From positions 1-54,168 of the forward strand of contig JAUXVT010000005.1 in the NCBI GenBank assembly GCA_030680405.1: a stretch of DNA of 54,168 bases, read 5' to 3'. Under the pieces are notes generated by a model that was given only the letters and a program-made list of their open reading frames with translations, was not told the DNA's origin and did no database searches. Numbering within the stretch: the first letter of the stretch is position 1; each line of letters begins with the position of its first letter. The DNA comes from Thiobacillus sp. Its GTDB lineage: Bacteria; Pseudomonadota; Gammaproteobacteria; Burkholderiales; Thiobacillaceae. Made by a program: the position numbers and the translations under genes. This document shows, piece by piece, positions 1-8,472 of this stretch.

Positions 1-5
1 AAGTA

Positions 6-926
6 GGGTCAGACACGATATTCGTTAGCCGTTAACCGAGGCCCACTAGTGGGCGCTCAGCATAGGGTGTCTACCCCTCGCCAGCAGCTAGAACTGCCGG
101 CCGGTTGCATCAGCTCAGGTGGTAGGTGGCTACCGCCGACGGGCGGTCGGGGTGATTGATGAACTCGTCCACCACACGGACAACCGGGTGCTCAAGGTCG
201 CCATCACTCTCAAGGATCGCTGGCCCGGACTTGAGGCAGGCCAATTTGCCTTCGTGACCTTCGATCAAAGCGAAGGGCCGCACCCCTTCACGATTTCGTC
301 CGCGTGGCACGGCAACGGCAAATTGTTTTTTCTCATCAAGGGCATTGGCGATTACACGAGCACCCTCCCGGCCACCCTGAAAGTGGGCGATCTCGTCAAG
401 GTGGAGGGTCCCTACGGCCGTTTCGCTTTTGGCGGCAGAAAACCGCGCCAGATCTGGGTGGCCGGGGGTATTGGCATCACGCCATTCGTCGCCCGCATGC
501 AGGCATTGGCGAGCAAGCCGGACGGCAAGAGCATCGACCTCTTTTACAGTACCAGAGCTCCCGACGAAGAATTCATCAGCAGGGTTAAGCTCCCGAGCAG
601 AACAGGCACACGTTCGATTGCACGTATTGGTCGCGGCAAGGGACGGCAGGCTCACTACTGAGCGGATCTGCCGATTGGAAGTCCGCCAATGTATGTCTGG
701 TTCTGTGGTATCTGGTTCTGTGGGCCTGCGGGCTTCGGGCAGGCGCTGCGCCAGGACTTTGTCGCAAAAGGGCCGCCGCCCGACGACTTTCATCAGGAAC
801 TGTTCGATGTGAGGTAAACCTGATCCTCATTTTTCTGGTGGCGTTGCACTCACTCTGCAAAAAATGGGGGGTAGACACGGTATTCGTGGCCACGGAAGGG
901 CAATAATCGTGTCTGAGCTGACCCAT
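6..926. repeat. imperfect inverted repeat ends around a decayed insertion
   Basis: The left end (about 6-24) begins GGGTCAGACACGATATTCG. The reverse complement of 903-926 reads GGGTCAG, a five-base insert, then ACACGATTATTG. A third, direct copy of the left motif sits at about 873-891. The ends bracket the flavin reductase pseudogene and stop about 20 bases short of the cfa stop codon. This looks like the scar of an insertion of unknown family; no transposase is visible. Confidence 0.35.
119..817 (+). pseudogene. ferredoxin/ferric-reductase-like FAD-NAD(P)H domain, broken
   Basis: The first ~155 codons encode the C-terminal flavin reductase module of a ferric-reductase or ferredoxin-NADP reductase family protein: the FAD-binding GPHPFTISS segment, GPYGRF, and the nucleotide-binding VAGGIGITPF. 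Near 575-610 the reading moves to another frame (LHVLVAARDGRLT is readable there). It returns to the first frame near 689, where a typical reductase end (WFCGPAGFGQALRQDF) runs to a TAA at 815-817. A short tandem repeat of TCTGGTTCTGTGG at about 695-720 may have caused one shift. The N-terminal membrane part is missing. Electron transfer from NAD(P)H through FAD is the family role, but this copy should not make a working enzyme. Confidence 0.75.
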
Positions 927-944
927 TTGTTTTCTTTCTGCTCT

Positions 945-2144
945 TTACCGCACCGAACGATATACGCTCCCCCTTTCTGACTTACTAAGGACCACCTGCC
1001 AGAGTTGTCCCTGGCGGGAGCGGAAGAAGCCCGCACAGCACATCAAATAATATTTCCACATGCGGTAAAAGCGCTTGCCGTATTTTCCTTCCAGGCTGGG
1101 CCAGGCTTTGTCGAAGTTCTCCCACCAGGCCATCAGCGTGTGGTCGTAATCCGAACCAAAGTTATGCCAATCTTCGATCAGGAAGCGGCGCTCCAGGGCT
1201 GATGCAATCTCCTTGGCCGACGGCAGCTTGCCGTTTTGGAAGATGTATTTGTCGATCCATGCGTCAGCCTTGGGTGAAGTGATGGAGTTGCCGATGGTAT
1301 GCAACAGGAACAGGCCGTCATCCTTGAGTGTGCGATGGACCGTATCGAAATAGACAGCGTAGTTTTTCGGACCGACGTGTTCAAACATGCCGACAGAAAC
1401 GATTTTGTCGAACCGTTCGGTGAGGTCCCGGTAGTCCATCAGCTCGATTGACACCGGCAGGCCTACGCAACGCTCCCGAGCAAGTTTCTGCTGCTCTTTC
1501 GAGATGGTGATACCGACCACTTCAACCCCGTAGTGCTCCGCAGCAAAACGCGCCAGCCCTCCCCATCCGCAGCCAATTTCGAGCAGGCGTTCGCCGCGCT
1601 GCAGCTCCAGCTTACGGCAGATCATGTCGAGTTTCTTCTGTTGCGCATCCTGCAGCCCGGCCGCGTTGTGCCAATAGGCGCAGGAGTAACTCATGGTGGA
1701 ATCGAGCATGGCTTCGAACACGTCGTTGCCGATGTCGTAATGTTGTTCCCCCACCTGGAAGGCGCGTTGGTTGGATTGAAGATTGAACAGGCTGTGGCGC
1801 AAAATTTCACCCAGCAAGCGAAGCCGCGCCCAGCTGTCGATTTTTTCTTCAGCATTGGTGCTCAGCAGGCGATGGAAGAGCTGGTCCAGACGTTCGCACT
1901 CCCACATCCCGTCCATATAGGCCTCGCCGAATCCGAGCGAACCTTTCGCAAGGATGAGCCGATAGACATCCTCGTCAAATACCTGGATATCCCATGGGGC
2001 GTCGCCATTGATCGAAATTCCGGCTTTGGCTGTGAGGTCACGGATTACAGCGGGTGGATCCTGCAGCGCCGGGGCATTCCCCGCTGGCTCAAGAACTAGA
2101 GTGTCGTCTTTTTGCATCGAGAGGGTTCCCTTTCTAAAAACCAT
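945..2144 (-). CDS. cfa: cyclopropane-fatty-acyl-phospholipid synthase
   Basis: The 399-residue product closely follows E. coli Cfa over its length. It transfers a methylene group from S-adenosylmethionine to the double bond of unsaturated acyl chains in membrane phospholipids, usually in stationary phase or under acid stress. The N-terminal lipid-binding part (GSLGFGEAYMDGMWE, about 68-82) is followed by HYDIGND (135-141), the active-site region SCAYW (154-158), the SAM-binding LEIGCGWGG (188-196) and VGMFEHVG. A second possible start lies at 2117 (MQKDD), nine codons in, with an AAGGGAA stretch upstream; it is about as likely as the first. The gene is alone on its strand, with an AT-rich upstream region. 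Confidence 0.93.
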   Translation of the reverse strand: MVFRKGTLSMQKDDTLVLEPAGNAPALQDPPAVIRDLTAKAGISINGDAPWDIQVFDEDVYRLILAKGSLGFGEAYMDGMWECERLDQLFHRLLSTNAEEKIDSWARLRLLGEILRHSLFNLQSNQRAFQVGEQHYDIGNDVFEAMLDSTMSYSCAYWHNAAGLQDAQQKKLDMICRKLELQRGERLLEIGCGWGGLARFAAEHYGVEVVGITISKEQQKLARERCVGLPVSIELMDYRDLTERFDKIVSVGMFEHVGPKNYAVYFDTVHRTLKDDGLFLLHTIGNSITSPKADAWIDKYIFQNGKLPSAKEIASALERRFLIEDWHNFGSDYDHTLMAWWENFDKAWPSLEGKYGKRFYRMWKYYLMCCAGFFRSRQGQLWQVVLSKSERGSVYRSVR

Positions 2145-2261
2145 GAGGCGCTCAGAGTAGGTATTTGTGAAATATTTAACAAACGATATTTTTATGTCTT
2201 ATATATCTAAAATATCGATATAAAGATTGATCATGGATATAAGGGGGTAACGGAGTCGGAC
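2145..2261 (-). promoter_or_regulatory. AT-rich promoter region of cfa
   Basis: The 117 bases upstream of cfa are strikingly AT-rich (runs such as TATATATC and ATATTTAAC) against GC-rich surroundings, as expected for a promoter. I cannot pick one clear -35/-10 pair. The stretch ends at the inverted repeat of the IS4-like remnant. Confidence 0.35.
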
Positions 2262-2768
2262 ACTGAGGTTTCCCCACGAATCATACGGCCGTGGCGCAAT
2301 TGATCGCGGCGCTGACCCGCACTACGAGGAGCTGCGGCAAGCCCGTCAGCCACTGCTGCGCCAGTGCCGCGTAGAGATCAAAGCGGTGTATTTCAAGATG
2401 GCTGTTGCCTAGCAGCCGATCCACGCACTTGACGCGATGACGCATGCGGGTTGTGCGGGTTGTGCGGGGCGTGCGGGGCGTGCGGGGCGTGCCGAGCGCC
2501 AGGGCGCCAGGGCGACGAGGCTCAAGGCCTTGCCGTTCACTGCCGAGATCGCTACATCGCGCAAGGCGCACCAACGCGCAGCGTGCATCAGGCAAACAAC
2601 ATTGCATGACTTGCGTTACGATGTTTTGAGTATGCATGGCACGATTCACTCCTTGATGGCATTGACACCTCAAGGAAACTAAATCGCTGCCATGAATACG
2701 CTATTTTTGCGGAAAAACCACTCTCTAACTAATTGATCCGCAATGAATATTCGTGGGGAAATCTCAGT
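2262..2768 (-). mobile_element. IS4-family insertion sequence remnant
   Basis: A 20-bp inverted repeat with one mismatch, ACTGAGGTTTCCCCACGAAT at 2262-2281 and its complement at 2749-2768, bounds about 507 bases. Inside, on the minus strand (2281-2673), is the N-terminal part of an IS4-type transposase: a MHTQNIV start, then RVKCVDRLLGN and YAALAQQWL, the region that in intact enzymes precedes the first catalytic Asp. The DDE catalytic core is absent, so this is a deleted, non-autonomous copy. The middle is swollen by a 9-bp tandem repeat. Assignment to IS4 rests on remembered family patterns. Confidence 0.6.
2445..2498 (+). repeat. 9-bp tandem repeat inside the IS4 remnant
   Basis: Six consecutive 9-mers of the form TGCGGGTTG or TGCGGGGCG fill 2445-2498 (the last is TGCCGAGCG). 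In the transposase frame they read as PRT/TRT repeats, which is not family-typical and suggests slippage expansion after the gene lost function. Confidence 0.8.
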
Positions 2769-2835
2769 TCAGGCCTTGCTTTTTGCCTCACTTTCCATCC
2801 AACCTGACGACTCAGTTCGGTGGCGGCTTTGGCCG

Positions 2836-2996
2836 TATTCTGTTGAAAAACTCTTTGAAGGTGATTTCCTACAGAATTTTTGGGGGTCTTCAAACCATCA
2901 GCTGACTAACGATCGTTGAATGTAGTCGATTCTGAACGGTCGTCTTCTCACGCAGATGTTGAAGTTACAATCTCGTAGGAGTTTTTCAACAGAATA
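2836..2996. mobile_element. 161-bp MITE-like element with perfect 18-bp terminal inverted repeats
   Basis: TATTCTGTTGAAAAACTC at 2836-2853 is the exact reverse complement of 2979-2996. The 125 bases between carry no convincing gene. The TTGAAAAACTC end resembles the ends of IS5/IS1182-type elements, so this may be a deletion derivative moved by a transposase elsewhere. Confidence 0.55.
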
Positions 2997-3112
2997 GCCG
3001 AGTAAGAGACGGTGGTCGTACTTGACCTGTACTACCGCTTTTGGCCGATTTTTGCTTGACAGAGCAACCCGAACTTGCACTGTCCGTCAGGTCAAGTCTG
3101 AATTTCTACACT

Positions 3113-3562
3113 TTATGTACGGGCACTCGCTTCGCGCTGCCGCTCGTGCGACACCAGCTTCGCCAGTTCGGTCATTTCCTCCGCCAGCAGGCTCAGCAAG
3201 TCGTCCAGCGTAAGGATGCCAACCAAACCACCTTCACGGTCGACCACCGGCATGCGCCGCACGCCCTTGTCACGCATGTAGCGCAACGCTTCGAACAGAC
3301 CTTCGCTTTCACGCACGGTCGCCACTTCCGGGCCCATGATGTCGCCCACCTTGAGCGCTTCCGGACTCACCCCAGCCGCCACCACTTCCACCACGATATC
3401 GCGGTCGGTAACGATGCCGACCGGATACTTGCAGCCACCTCTTTCTTCGACCACCACCAGATCACCGACGTGGTGCTTGCGCATCAACTGAGCCGCGTCC
3501 ACCACCGAAAGCGCCTTCTCCGCGATCACCACCTCATGGTTACAAATTTCGCCCACTGCCAT
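3113..3562 (-). CDS. tandem CBS-domain protein
   Basis: The 149-residue protein consists almost entirely of two CBS domains (about residues 7-62 and 73-128), each with the usual pattern: DAAQLMRKHHVGDLVVVE...GIVTDRDI and EALRYMRDKGVRRMPVVD...GILTLDDL. Such pairs bind adenine nucleotides and act as energy sensors or regulatory partners. No catalytic domain is attached and the C-terminus (about 130-149) is a short charged tail. A good Shine-Dalgarno (AAGGAG) precedes the ATG at 3562. It lies downstream of the acyl-CoA synthetase in the same direction but has its own upstream motif at 3592-3616, so it may be transcribed separately. Its ligand and partner cannot be told from the sequence. Confidence 0.85.
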   Translation of the reverse strand: MAVGEICNHEVVIAEKALSVVDAAQLMRKHHVGDLVVVEERGGCKYPVGIVTDRDIVVEVVAAGVSPEALKVGDIMGPEVATVRESEGLFEALRYMRDKGVRRMPVVDREGGLVGILTLDDLLSLLAEEMTELAKLVSHERQREASART

Positions 3563-3591
3563 TTCGTACTCCTTTTTTAATGATCCTACTA

Positions 3592-3616
3592 TTCAAGATA
3601 GTCGACTCCGAAAAAT
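3592..3616 (-). promoter_or_regulatory. shared 25-bp motif upstream of the CBS gene
   Basis: This 25-mer matches 9626-9650 at 23 of 25 positions; the common parts are TTCAAGATAGTC and TCCGAAAAAT on the plus strand. Both copies lie 30-41 bases upstream of a minus-strand start codon. The position suggests a promoter or operator element. Confidence 0.5.
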
Positions 3617-3656
3617 AGCAAGCTCGGATTGCCCGCATCCGTCCCCAGGCAACGGC

Positions 3657-5369
3657 TTAGCCCGGTTTGCCTGCCGCGCCAAGTTGTTCGGCCGCCATTT
3701 CGCGCATGCGGAATTTCTGCAACTTGCCGGTCACGGTGGTCGGGAATTCCTCGATGAACCGGATGTAGCGGGGAATCTTGAAGTGGGCGATCTGGCCCTG
3801 GCAAAAGGCCTTAAGCTCATCCTCGCTGGTGCTCTGCCCGGCGCGCAGCTGAACCCAGGCCATCACCTCCTCGCCGTAGAACGGGTCGGGCACGCCGAAC
3901 ACCGCCACCTGTGCCACCTTCGGGTGGGTGAAGAGGAATTCCTCGATCTCGGCCGGATAGATGTTCTCGCCGCCGCGGATGATCATGTCCTTCAAGCGCC
4001 CGGTGATGCGCACATAGCCGTCGCCATCCATGCTGCCCAGATCGCCCGAATGCAGCCAGCCGGCTTCGTCGATCGCCTTGCGGGTGGCGTCCGCGTCACC
4101 GTAGTAGCCGCGCATCACGTGGTGACCGCGAAAGCAGATTTCCCCCACGGCGCCGCACGGCACGGTCTGTCCGCTCTGGATATCGATGATCTTCACCTCC
4201 TGGTGTGGCAGGTTGGTGCCCACGGTCTCGATGCGGCGCTGGAAATCGTCGTCGCGCGAGGTGAGATGCGTCAGCGGCGAGGCCTCGGTCTCGCCGTAGC
4301 CGATGAGGATTTCCGCGCAGTGCATTTCCCCCATCACCCGCTTCATCAGCGCCGGCGGACAGGGTGCGCCAGCCATGATGCCGGTGCGCAACGAAGTCAG
4401 GTCGAATTCACCGAAGCGCGGATGCTCCAGTTCGGCGATGAACATGGTCGGCACGCCGTGGATCGCGGTGCAGCGCTCCTGGTGCACCGCCTGCAGCACC
4501 ACCCCGGCATCGAAATGCTCGCAGGCGATCACCTCGCAGGCGCCGGCCGACAGGCAGAGAAGATTCGCCAGCACCATGCCGAAGCAGTGATAGAACGGCA
4601 CCGGCACCACCAGCCGGTCCGCTTCGGTGAAGTGCATGGCGCGCGCGGAGAACCAGGCGTTGTTGAGCAGGTTGTGGTGGCTCAGTACCACCGCCTTGGG
4701 AAAGCCGGTGGTGCCGGAGGTGTATTGGATGTTGATCGGATCATCGCGGTCGAGCGCAGCCGTGGCGTCAACCAGCTGCTGCGGGGAAATGTCCACGCCG
4801 GCAGCGAGCACCTCCTGCCACAGGGTGAAGCCGGGATGGAGCCGCACGGTCATCTCCGCCCGCGCCGGGTCGTACAGCACCACACGACGCAGCATCGGCA
4901 GGGCGTCGCTGTGCAGTTCCGTCTCGCCGCTCAGCAGCTCGGGCATCAGGCCGCACAGCATCGCCACGTAGTCGCTGCTGCGGAAGGACGGGATGAGGAA
5001 CAGTCCCTGCACCTCGGAGCGCTTCAGCGAGTATTCCAGCTCGTGCGCCCGGTAGGCGGGATTGATGTTGACCAGCACCGCGCCGATGCGCGCCGTCGCC
5101 ATCTGCAGTTGCAGCCACTCGACGTTGTTGGTGGACCAGATGCCGATGCGGTCGCCCTTGCCATAGCCCAAGCCCAGCAGACCGCGCGCCAGGCGGTCGA
5201 CTTCCTGTGCAAGTTGCGCATAGCTCAGGCGGCGCTGCTGCGGCAGCGACACCACGGCCTCGCGGTCTGCGTGTGCGGCGACGATGCTGGCGAAATGTTC
5301 GGGAATGGTGGCGCCCAGCAGCGGGGTGTCGCCGCCGCGATGGCAGTAGCTTTGCGTGAGCTGGGGCAT
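3657..5369 (-). CDS. AMP-forming acyl-CoA synthetase
   Basis: This 570-residue ANL-superfamily ligase activates a carboxylic acid to its acyl-CoA through an acyl-adenylate. Visible motifs are the P-loop YTSGTTGFPK (216-225), GYGETEASP (357-365), SGDLG (441-445), GGENIYP (466-472) and the C-terminal catalytic Lys in TVTGKLQKF (K549). Length and pattern fit medium-chain fatty-acid or aromatic-acid CoA ligases; the substrate cannot be read from sequence. The start at 5369 overlaps the stop of the oxidoreductase beta gene by one base (TAATG), so translation is coupled and the ligase belongs to the oxidoreductase operon. A longer reading frame continues upstream, but it lies inside the beta gene and lacks family similarity. 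Confidence 0.9.
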   Translation of the reverse strand: MPQLTQSYCHRGGDTPLLGATIPEHFASIVAAHADREAVVSLPQQRRLSYAQLAQEVDRLARGLLGLGYGKGDRIGIWSTNNVEWLQLQMATARIGAVLVNINPAYRAHELEYSLKRSEVQGLFLIPSFRSSDYVAMLCGLMPELLSGETELHSDALPMLRRVVLYDPARAEMTVRLHPGFTLWQEVLAAGVDISPQQLVDATAALDRDDPINIQYTSGTTGFPKAVVLSHHNLLNNAWFSARAMHFTEADRLVVPVPFYHCFGMVLANLLCLSAGACEVIACEHFDAGVVLQAVHQERCTAIHGVPTMFIAELEHPRFGEFDLTSLRTGIMAGAPCPPALMKRVMGEMHCAEILIGYGETEASPLTHLTSRDDDFQRRIETVGTNLPHQEVKIIDIQSGQTVPCGAVGEICFRGHHVMRGYYGDADATRKAIDEAGWLHSGDLGSMDGDGYVRITGRLKDMIIRGGENIYPAEIEEFLFTHPKVAQVAVFGVPDPFYGEEVMAWVQLRAGQSTSEDELKAFCQGQIAHFKIPRYIRFIEEFPTTVTGKLQKFRMREMAAEQLGAAGKPG

Positions 5370-6298
5370 TAAGCGCGCTCTACTTCTGCCCAGTACGCAT
5401 CCACCCGCGTCTGGATTTCCGAAATCAGGGCCTTGTTGCGCTGCGGCTTGAACAGGTGAGCGAAGCGTCCCTGCTTCTTCAGGTATTCCTCCACAGGGAG
5501 CCATTCGCTGGGTACCTTGGTGTGCGTCACCTGGCCGTTCTCGTATTCCTTGAGCGGCCAGACTCCGGTCTTCACCGCGAGGTGGCCGATCTCGGCCGAC
5601 TCCATAGGGTCGAAGTCCCAACCCGTTGGACAGGGCGACAGCGCAATGATCAGGCGCGGCCCCTTCATCGCCTTCGCCTTCTCGATCTTGCGCGCGAGAT
5701 CGAGCGGCTCGCTGCCGATGACAGTGGCGACATAGGCGGGTCGATGCGCGGCCCAGATCGCGAACAGGTCCTTCTTGAAGCCGCCGAAGCCGCGCGCGTC
5801 GGTGCTGGTGGAGGTCCGGGCTCCGTGCGGCGTGGCGGCCGAGGTCTGTTGGCCGGTGTTGCCGTAGCCCTCGTTGTCGTAGCAGACATAGATGAAATCA
5901 AGGCCGCGTTCGATGGCGCTGGAGGTGGACGACAGGCCCATGCCGTAGGCGGCGCCGTCGCCGGTCAGCACCACCACGTCGAGATCCTGTTCCTGCTTGA
6001 TGCGTTGTTTGGCCAGCAGGATGTCCAGCGCGTCGCGCACGCCCTGGGCGCCGGCCGGCGCGGACGCCATCGAGGTATACAGCCAGGAGCCGCGAAACGG
6101 CGTGAACGGGTATACCGCCAGCAGCGTCATGCAGCCGGCCGCATTCACGAACACCGTTTTCTCGCCTAGGATGTCGTAGATCTCGTGCACTGCCTGCAGC
6201 CCGCCGCAGCCCGCGCACATCGGCGTGCCGGCGCCGAGGAGGCGCGTCGACGGCAGATCCTTCATGCGCTTGTAGATGGTGACGGTCTGCTCGCTCAT
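5369..6298 (-). CDS. 2-oxoacid:ferredoxin oxidoreductase, beta (TPP-binding) subunit
   Basis: The 309-residue protein is the thiamine-diphosphate subunit of a pyruvate/2-oxoacid:ferredoxin oxidoreductase, which decarboxylates a 2-oxoacid to acyl-CoA and reduces ferredoxin, or runs in reverse. The TPP motif starts at GDGAAYGMG (113-121) and ends near DNEGYGNTG (141-149). The N-terminal CAGCG (28-32) is typical of beta subunits that help bind an Fe-S cluster. The start at 6298 overlaps the alpha stop (ATGA). Relatives handle pyruvate, 2-oxoglutarate, branched-chain or aryl 2-oxoacids such as phenylglyoxylate. The neighbouring amino-acid dehydrogenase suggests an amino-acid-derived 2-oxoacid, but this is inference. 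Confidence 0.88.
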   Translation of the reverse strand: MSEQTVTIYKRMKDLPSTRLLGAGTPMCAGCGGLQAVHEIYDILGEKTVFVNAAGCMTLLAVYPFTPFRGSWLYTSMASAPAGAQGVRDALDILLAKQRIKQEQDLDVVVLTGDGAAYGMGLSSTSSAIERGLDFIYVCYDNEGYGNTGQQTSAATPHGARTSTSTDARGFGGFKKDLFAIWAAHRPAYVATVIGSEPLDLARKIEKAKAMKGPRLIIALSPCPTGWDFDPMESAEIGHLAVKTGVWPLKEYENGQVTHTKVPSEWLPVEEYLKKQGRFAHLFKPQRNKALISEIQTRVDAYWAEVERA

Positions 6299-7536
6299 TT
6301 CAATCCCTCCGTGCGCTCGGCGTGGGCGATGGCCTGCAGCTTGCGCACCTCGCGCAGTTCGTCGCCGGTGAACAGCAGGCGTGGCGGCGGGGGCTTGCCT
6401 TCCTCCGCCGCGCGGTGCAGCACCTGGATCATCTCGTAAAATTCTTCCGGCGCGATGTCGCGTCCACCCAAGCCACCGATGAAGCTCGCCAGGATAGGCG
6501 GCGCATCCAGCTGGCCGTAAAGCACCGATGCCAGCTCGCTGTGCAGCACCCCGCCCTTGCCCATGGACAGGTTCTGGTCGACCACCGCCACGCCGCGCTT
6601 GCCAGCCAGCACCTGGCGCAGCGGCTCGTCCGGGAACGGCCGCAGCAGGCGCGGTCGCACCAGGCCCACTTTCCAGCCGGCCTCGCGCATGCGGTCCACC
6701 GCGTCCTTCGCTTTGGTGGCGAAGGAACCCATAATGAACAGCACCCACTCCGCATCGTCGCTGCGATAGGTCTCGAGTGCGCCGTATTCGCGCCCGAACT
6801 GCGCAGCGAAGTCGGCGGCGATTTCGGCGTAGGCCGGCAGGCCCTGCAGCGCAGCGAGATGGGTCTCGTAGCGAAAGTAGGAATACGGCGTCGAGCCGAG
6901 CACCACCACGCCCTGGCTCAGCGGTTCGCCGGCGCGAAAGCGCGTGGTCTCCGGATCAAAGCCGGGCAGGAAGCGATCGACCGCGGCGGGATCGGGAATC
7001 TCCACCGGTTCACGGGTGAAGGAAAGATAGAAGCCGTCGAGGTTGACGATCACTGGCAGGCGCACCCGATGATGCTCGGCGAGCCGATAGGCGATCAGCG
7101 TCTGGTCGAGCACCTCCTGGCAGGTGGCGCAGTGGATCTGCAGGAAGCCGCTGTCGCGCGCGGCGAGCACGTCGGTGTGGTCAGGCTCCAGCGTCACCGG
7201 CGTCTGCAGGCCGCGCGAGACATTCACCAGCACGAAGGGCGCGCGCATGCCGGGCACGCCGTAGATCATCTCCATCGCATACATCAGCCCCTGGCTGGAG
7301 GTGGCGGTGAATACACGCACGCCGGTGGCCGCCGCAGCCCCGGCCGCGGTGATCATGGAATGCTCGGACTCCATCATCACCATGCGGCAGTCCATCTCGC
7401 CGCTGTCGATCCAGCCGGCGAGCGTCTCGATGATCTCGGTCTGCGGCGTGATCGGAAACGCCGGCATGTAATCGGCCCGCGCCAGGCGGGCGCCCCAGGC
7501 GGCGGCCTGATTGCCGGTGATGAGCGCGCGGGTCAT
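6295..7536 (-). CDS. 2-oxoacid:ferredoxin oxidoreductase, alpha subunit
   Basis: The 413-residue protein is the alpha subunit (pyrimidine-binding and transketolase C-terminal-like domains). The conserved N-terminal FPITPQTEI (28-36), MESEHSMI and ATSSQG are visible, followed by a C-terminal part with VVDQNLSMGKGG and FIGGLGGRDI. I chose the start at 7536 because it gives the standard N-terminus (MTRALITGNQAAAWG) and overlaps the gamma-delta stop by four bases (ATGA). A much longer upstream extension in the same frame is only a shadow of the gamma-delta gene. Alpha and beta together form the catalytic core, and electrons leave through the Fe-S domain of the gene upstream. Confidence 0.9.
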   Translation of the reverse strand: MTRALITGNQAAAWGARLARADYMPAFPITPQTEIIETLAGWIDSGEMDCRMVMMESEHSMITAAGAAAATGVRVFTATSSQGLMYAMEMIYGVPGMRAPFVLVNVSRGLQTPVTLEPDHTDVLAARDSGFLQIHCATCQEVLDQTLIAYRLAEHHRVRLPVIVNLDGFYLSFTREPVEIPDPAAVDRFLPGFDPETTRFRAGEPLSQGVVVLGSTPYSYFRYETHLAALQGLPAYAEIAADFAAQFGREYGALETYRSDDAEWVLFIMGSFATKAKDAVDRMREAGWKVGLVRPRLLRPFPDEPLRQVLAGKRGVAVVDQNLSMGKGGVLHSELASVLYGQLDAPPILASFIGGLGGRDIAPEEFYEMIQVLHRAAEEGKPPPPRLLFTGDELREVRKLQAIAHAERTEGLK

Positions 7537-8456
7537 GGTGTCTTCTCCGAAAATTCCTGTTCCGGCACCGCTGCGATCGCGTGCGGCGGACATTGCGCCA
7601 CGCAAATCATGCAGCCCTTGCAGTGGTCGTAGTCGATCTCGGGGCGGCCGTCGGCGTCGACCTTGATCGCGCTGTCCGGGCAGAACTCGCTGCACACCCA
7701 CCAGCAGCGGTTGCAACGGTCGTAGTCGATCACCGGGCGCAGGACACGCCACAGTCCGGTGCGCACCTCGACGCTGGTGGCGCTGGCATGGATGGCCGCG
7801 GCGGCGGCGTCCGATTCGTCCACGGGCAGGTCGATCCAGTCGGGGGCCTTCGCATCGGCCACGCTGAAGGCAACCCCCTCGTTCACGCTCCCGGCGTGGG
7901 GCTCCATGCAGTCGAAGGCAGCTAACGCCTGCTCCAGGTTGCGCCGGATGATGTCTTCGCCGAGCGCCGACAGTTCCTCGCGCACCGCCGCTTCGAGGAT
8001 CGCGCGCGGGATCACGCCGAGCAGCCGCGCCGCCGCGCCGGTGCAGGCGGCGCCGACAAAGCACAGCTCGGCCTGTTCGCTGGCTTCGGCGGGCAAGGTC
8101 AGCACGGTTCCGGGAAAATTCAGCCGGTCGCGCCAGGTCGCGGCCGACTCGCTGCTGCTGATCAGCATCACGCTGCGCGCCGTCGCCCCCTGCAGCACGC
8201 CGGCGGCAGGCACCGGCACCAGGCTGTCGTCGGCCACCACCACCAGGTTCGGCTCGCGGATGACGCCGCGCTCGTGAATGGCTTCCTTCGCGGCGCGTAC
8301 ATAGGCGAAGATCGGCGCGCCCCGCCGCTCGGCACCGTAGCGCGGCGCGTCCTGCACCTGGTAGCCGGCCAGAAAGAAGGCCGTGCCCAGCATGCGGCTC
8401 GCCGTCTTCGTGCCCTGGCCTCCGCGGCCGTGAAAGCGGATGCGATACATGCTCAC
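7533..8456 (-). CDS. 2-oxoacid:ferredoxin oxidoreductase, fused gamma-delta subunit
   Basis: The 307-residue protein joins a gamma subunit (about 1-190, with RGGQGTKTASRML near 11-23) to a delta subunit with two [4Fe-4S] motifs (about 240-307). The second is a regular C279-x2-C282-x2-C285-x3-CP set. The first reads CNRCWWVCSEFCP (C248, C251, C255, C259) and has three residues, not two, between its second and third Cys. The gamma part helps bind CoA and bridges subunits; the delta part passes electrons to ferredoxin. It overlaps the alpha gene by ATGA and lies 16 bases after the dehydrogenase gene, so all belong to one operon. Confidence 0.87.
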   Translation of the reverse strand: MSMYRIRFHGRGGQGTKTASRMLGTAFFLAGYQVQDAPRYGAERRGAPIFAYVRAAKEAIHERGVIREPNLVVVADDSLVPVPAAGVLQGATARSVMLISSSESAATWRDRLNFPGTVLTLPAEASEQAELCFVGAACTGAAARLLGVIPRAILEAAVREELSALGEDIIRRNLEQALAAFDCMEPHAGSVNEGVAFSVADAKAPDWIDLPVDESDAAAAAIHASATSVEVRTGLWRVLRPVIDYDRCNRCWWVCSEFCPDSAIKVDADGRPEIDYDHCKGCMICVAQCPPHAIAAVPEQEFSEKTP

Positions 8457-8472
8457 TCCATTTTGGCAGGCA

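Noticed and set aside
2445-2498. Short tandem repeats as a CRISPR array
   Set aside because: The 9-mers are contiguous with no spacers and lie inside a transposase remnant.
3684-5372. 562-codon open frame on the plus strand
   Set aside because: It is antisense to the acyl-CoA synthetase, rich in His, Arg and Ala, and has no family motif. It is a shadow of GC-rich coding on the other strand.
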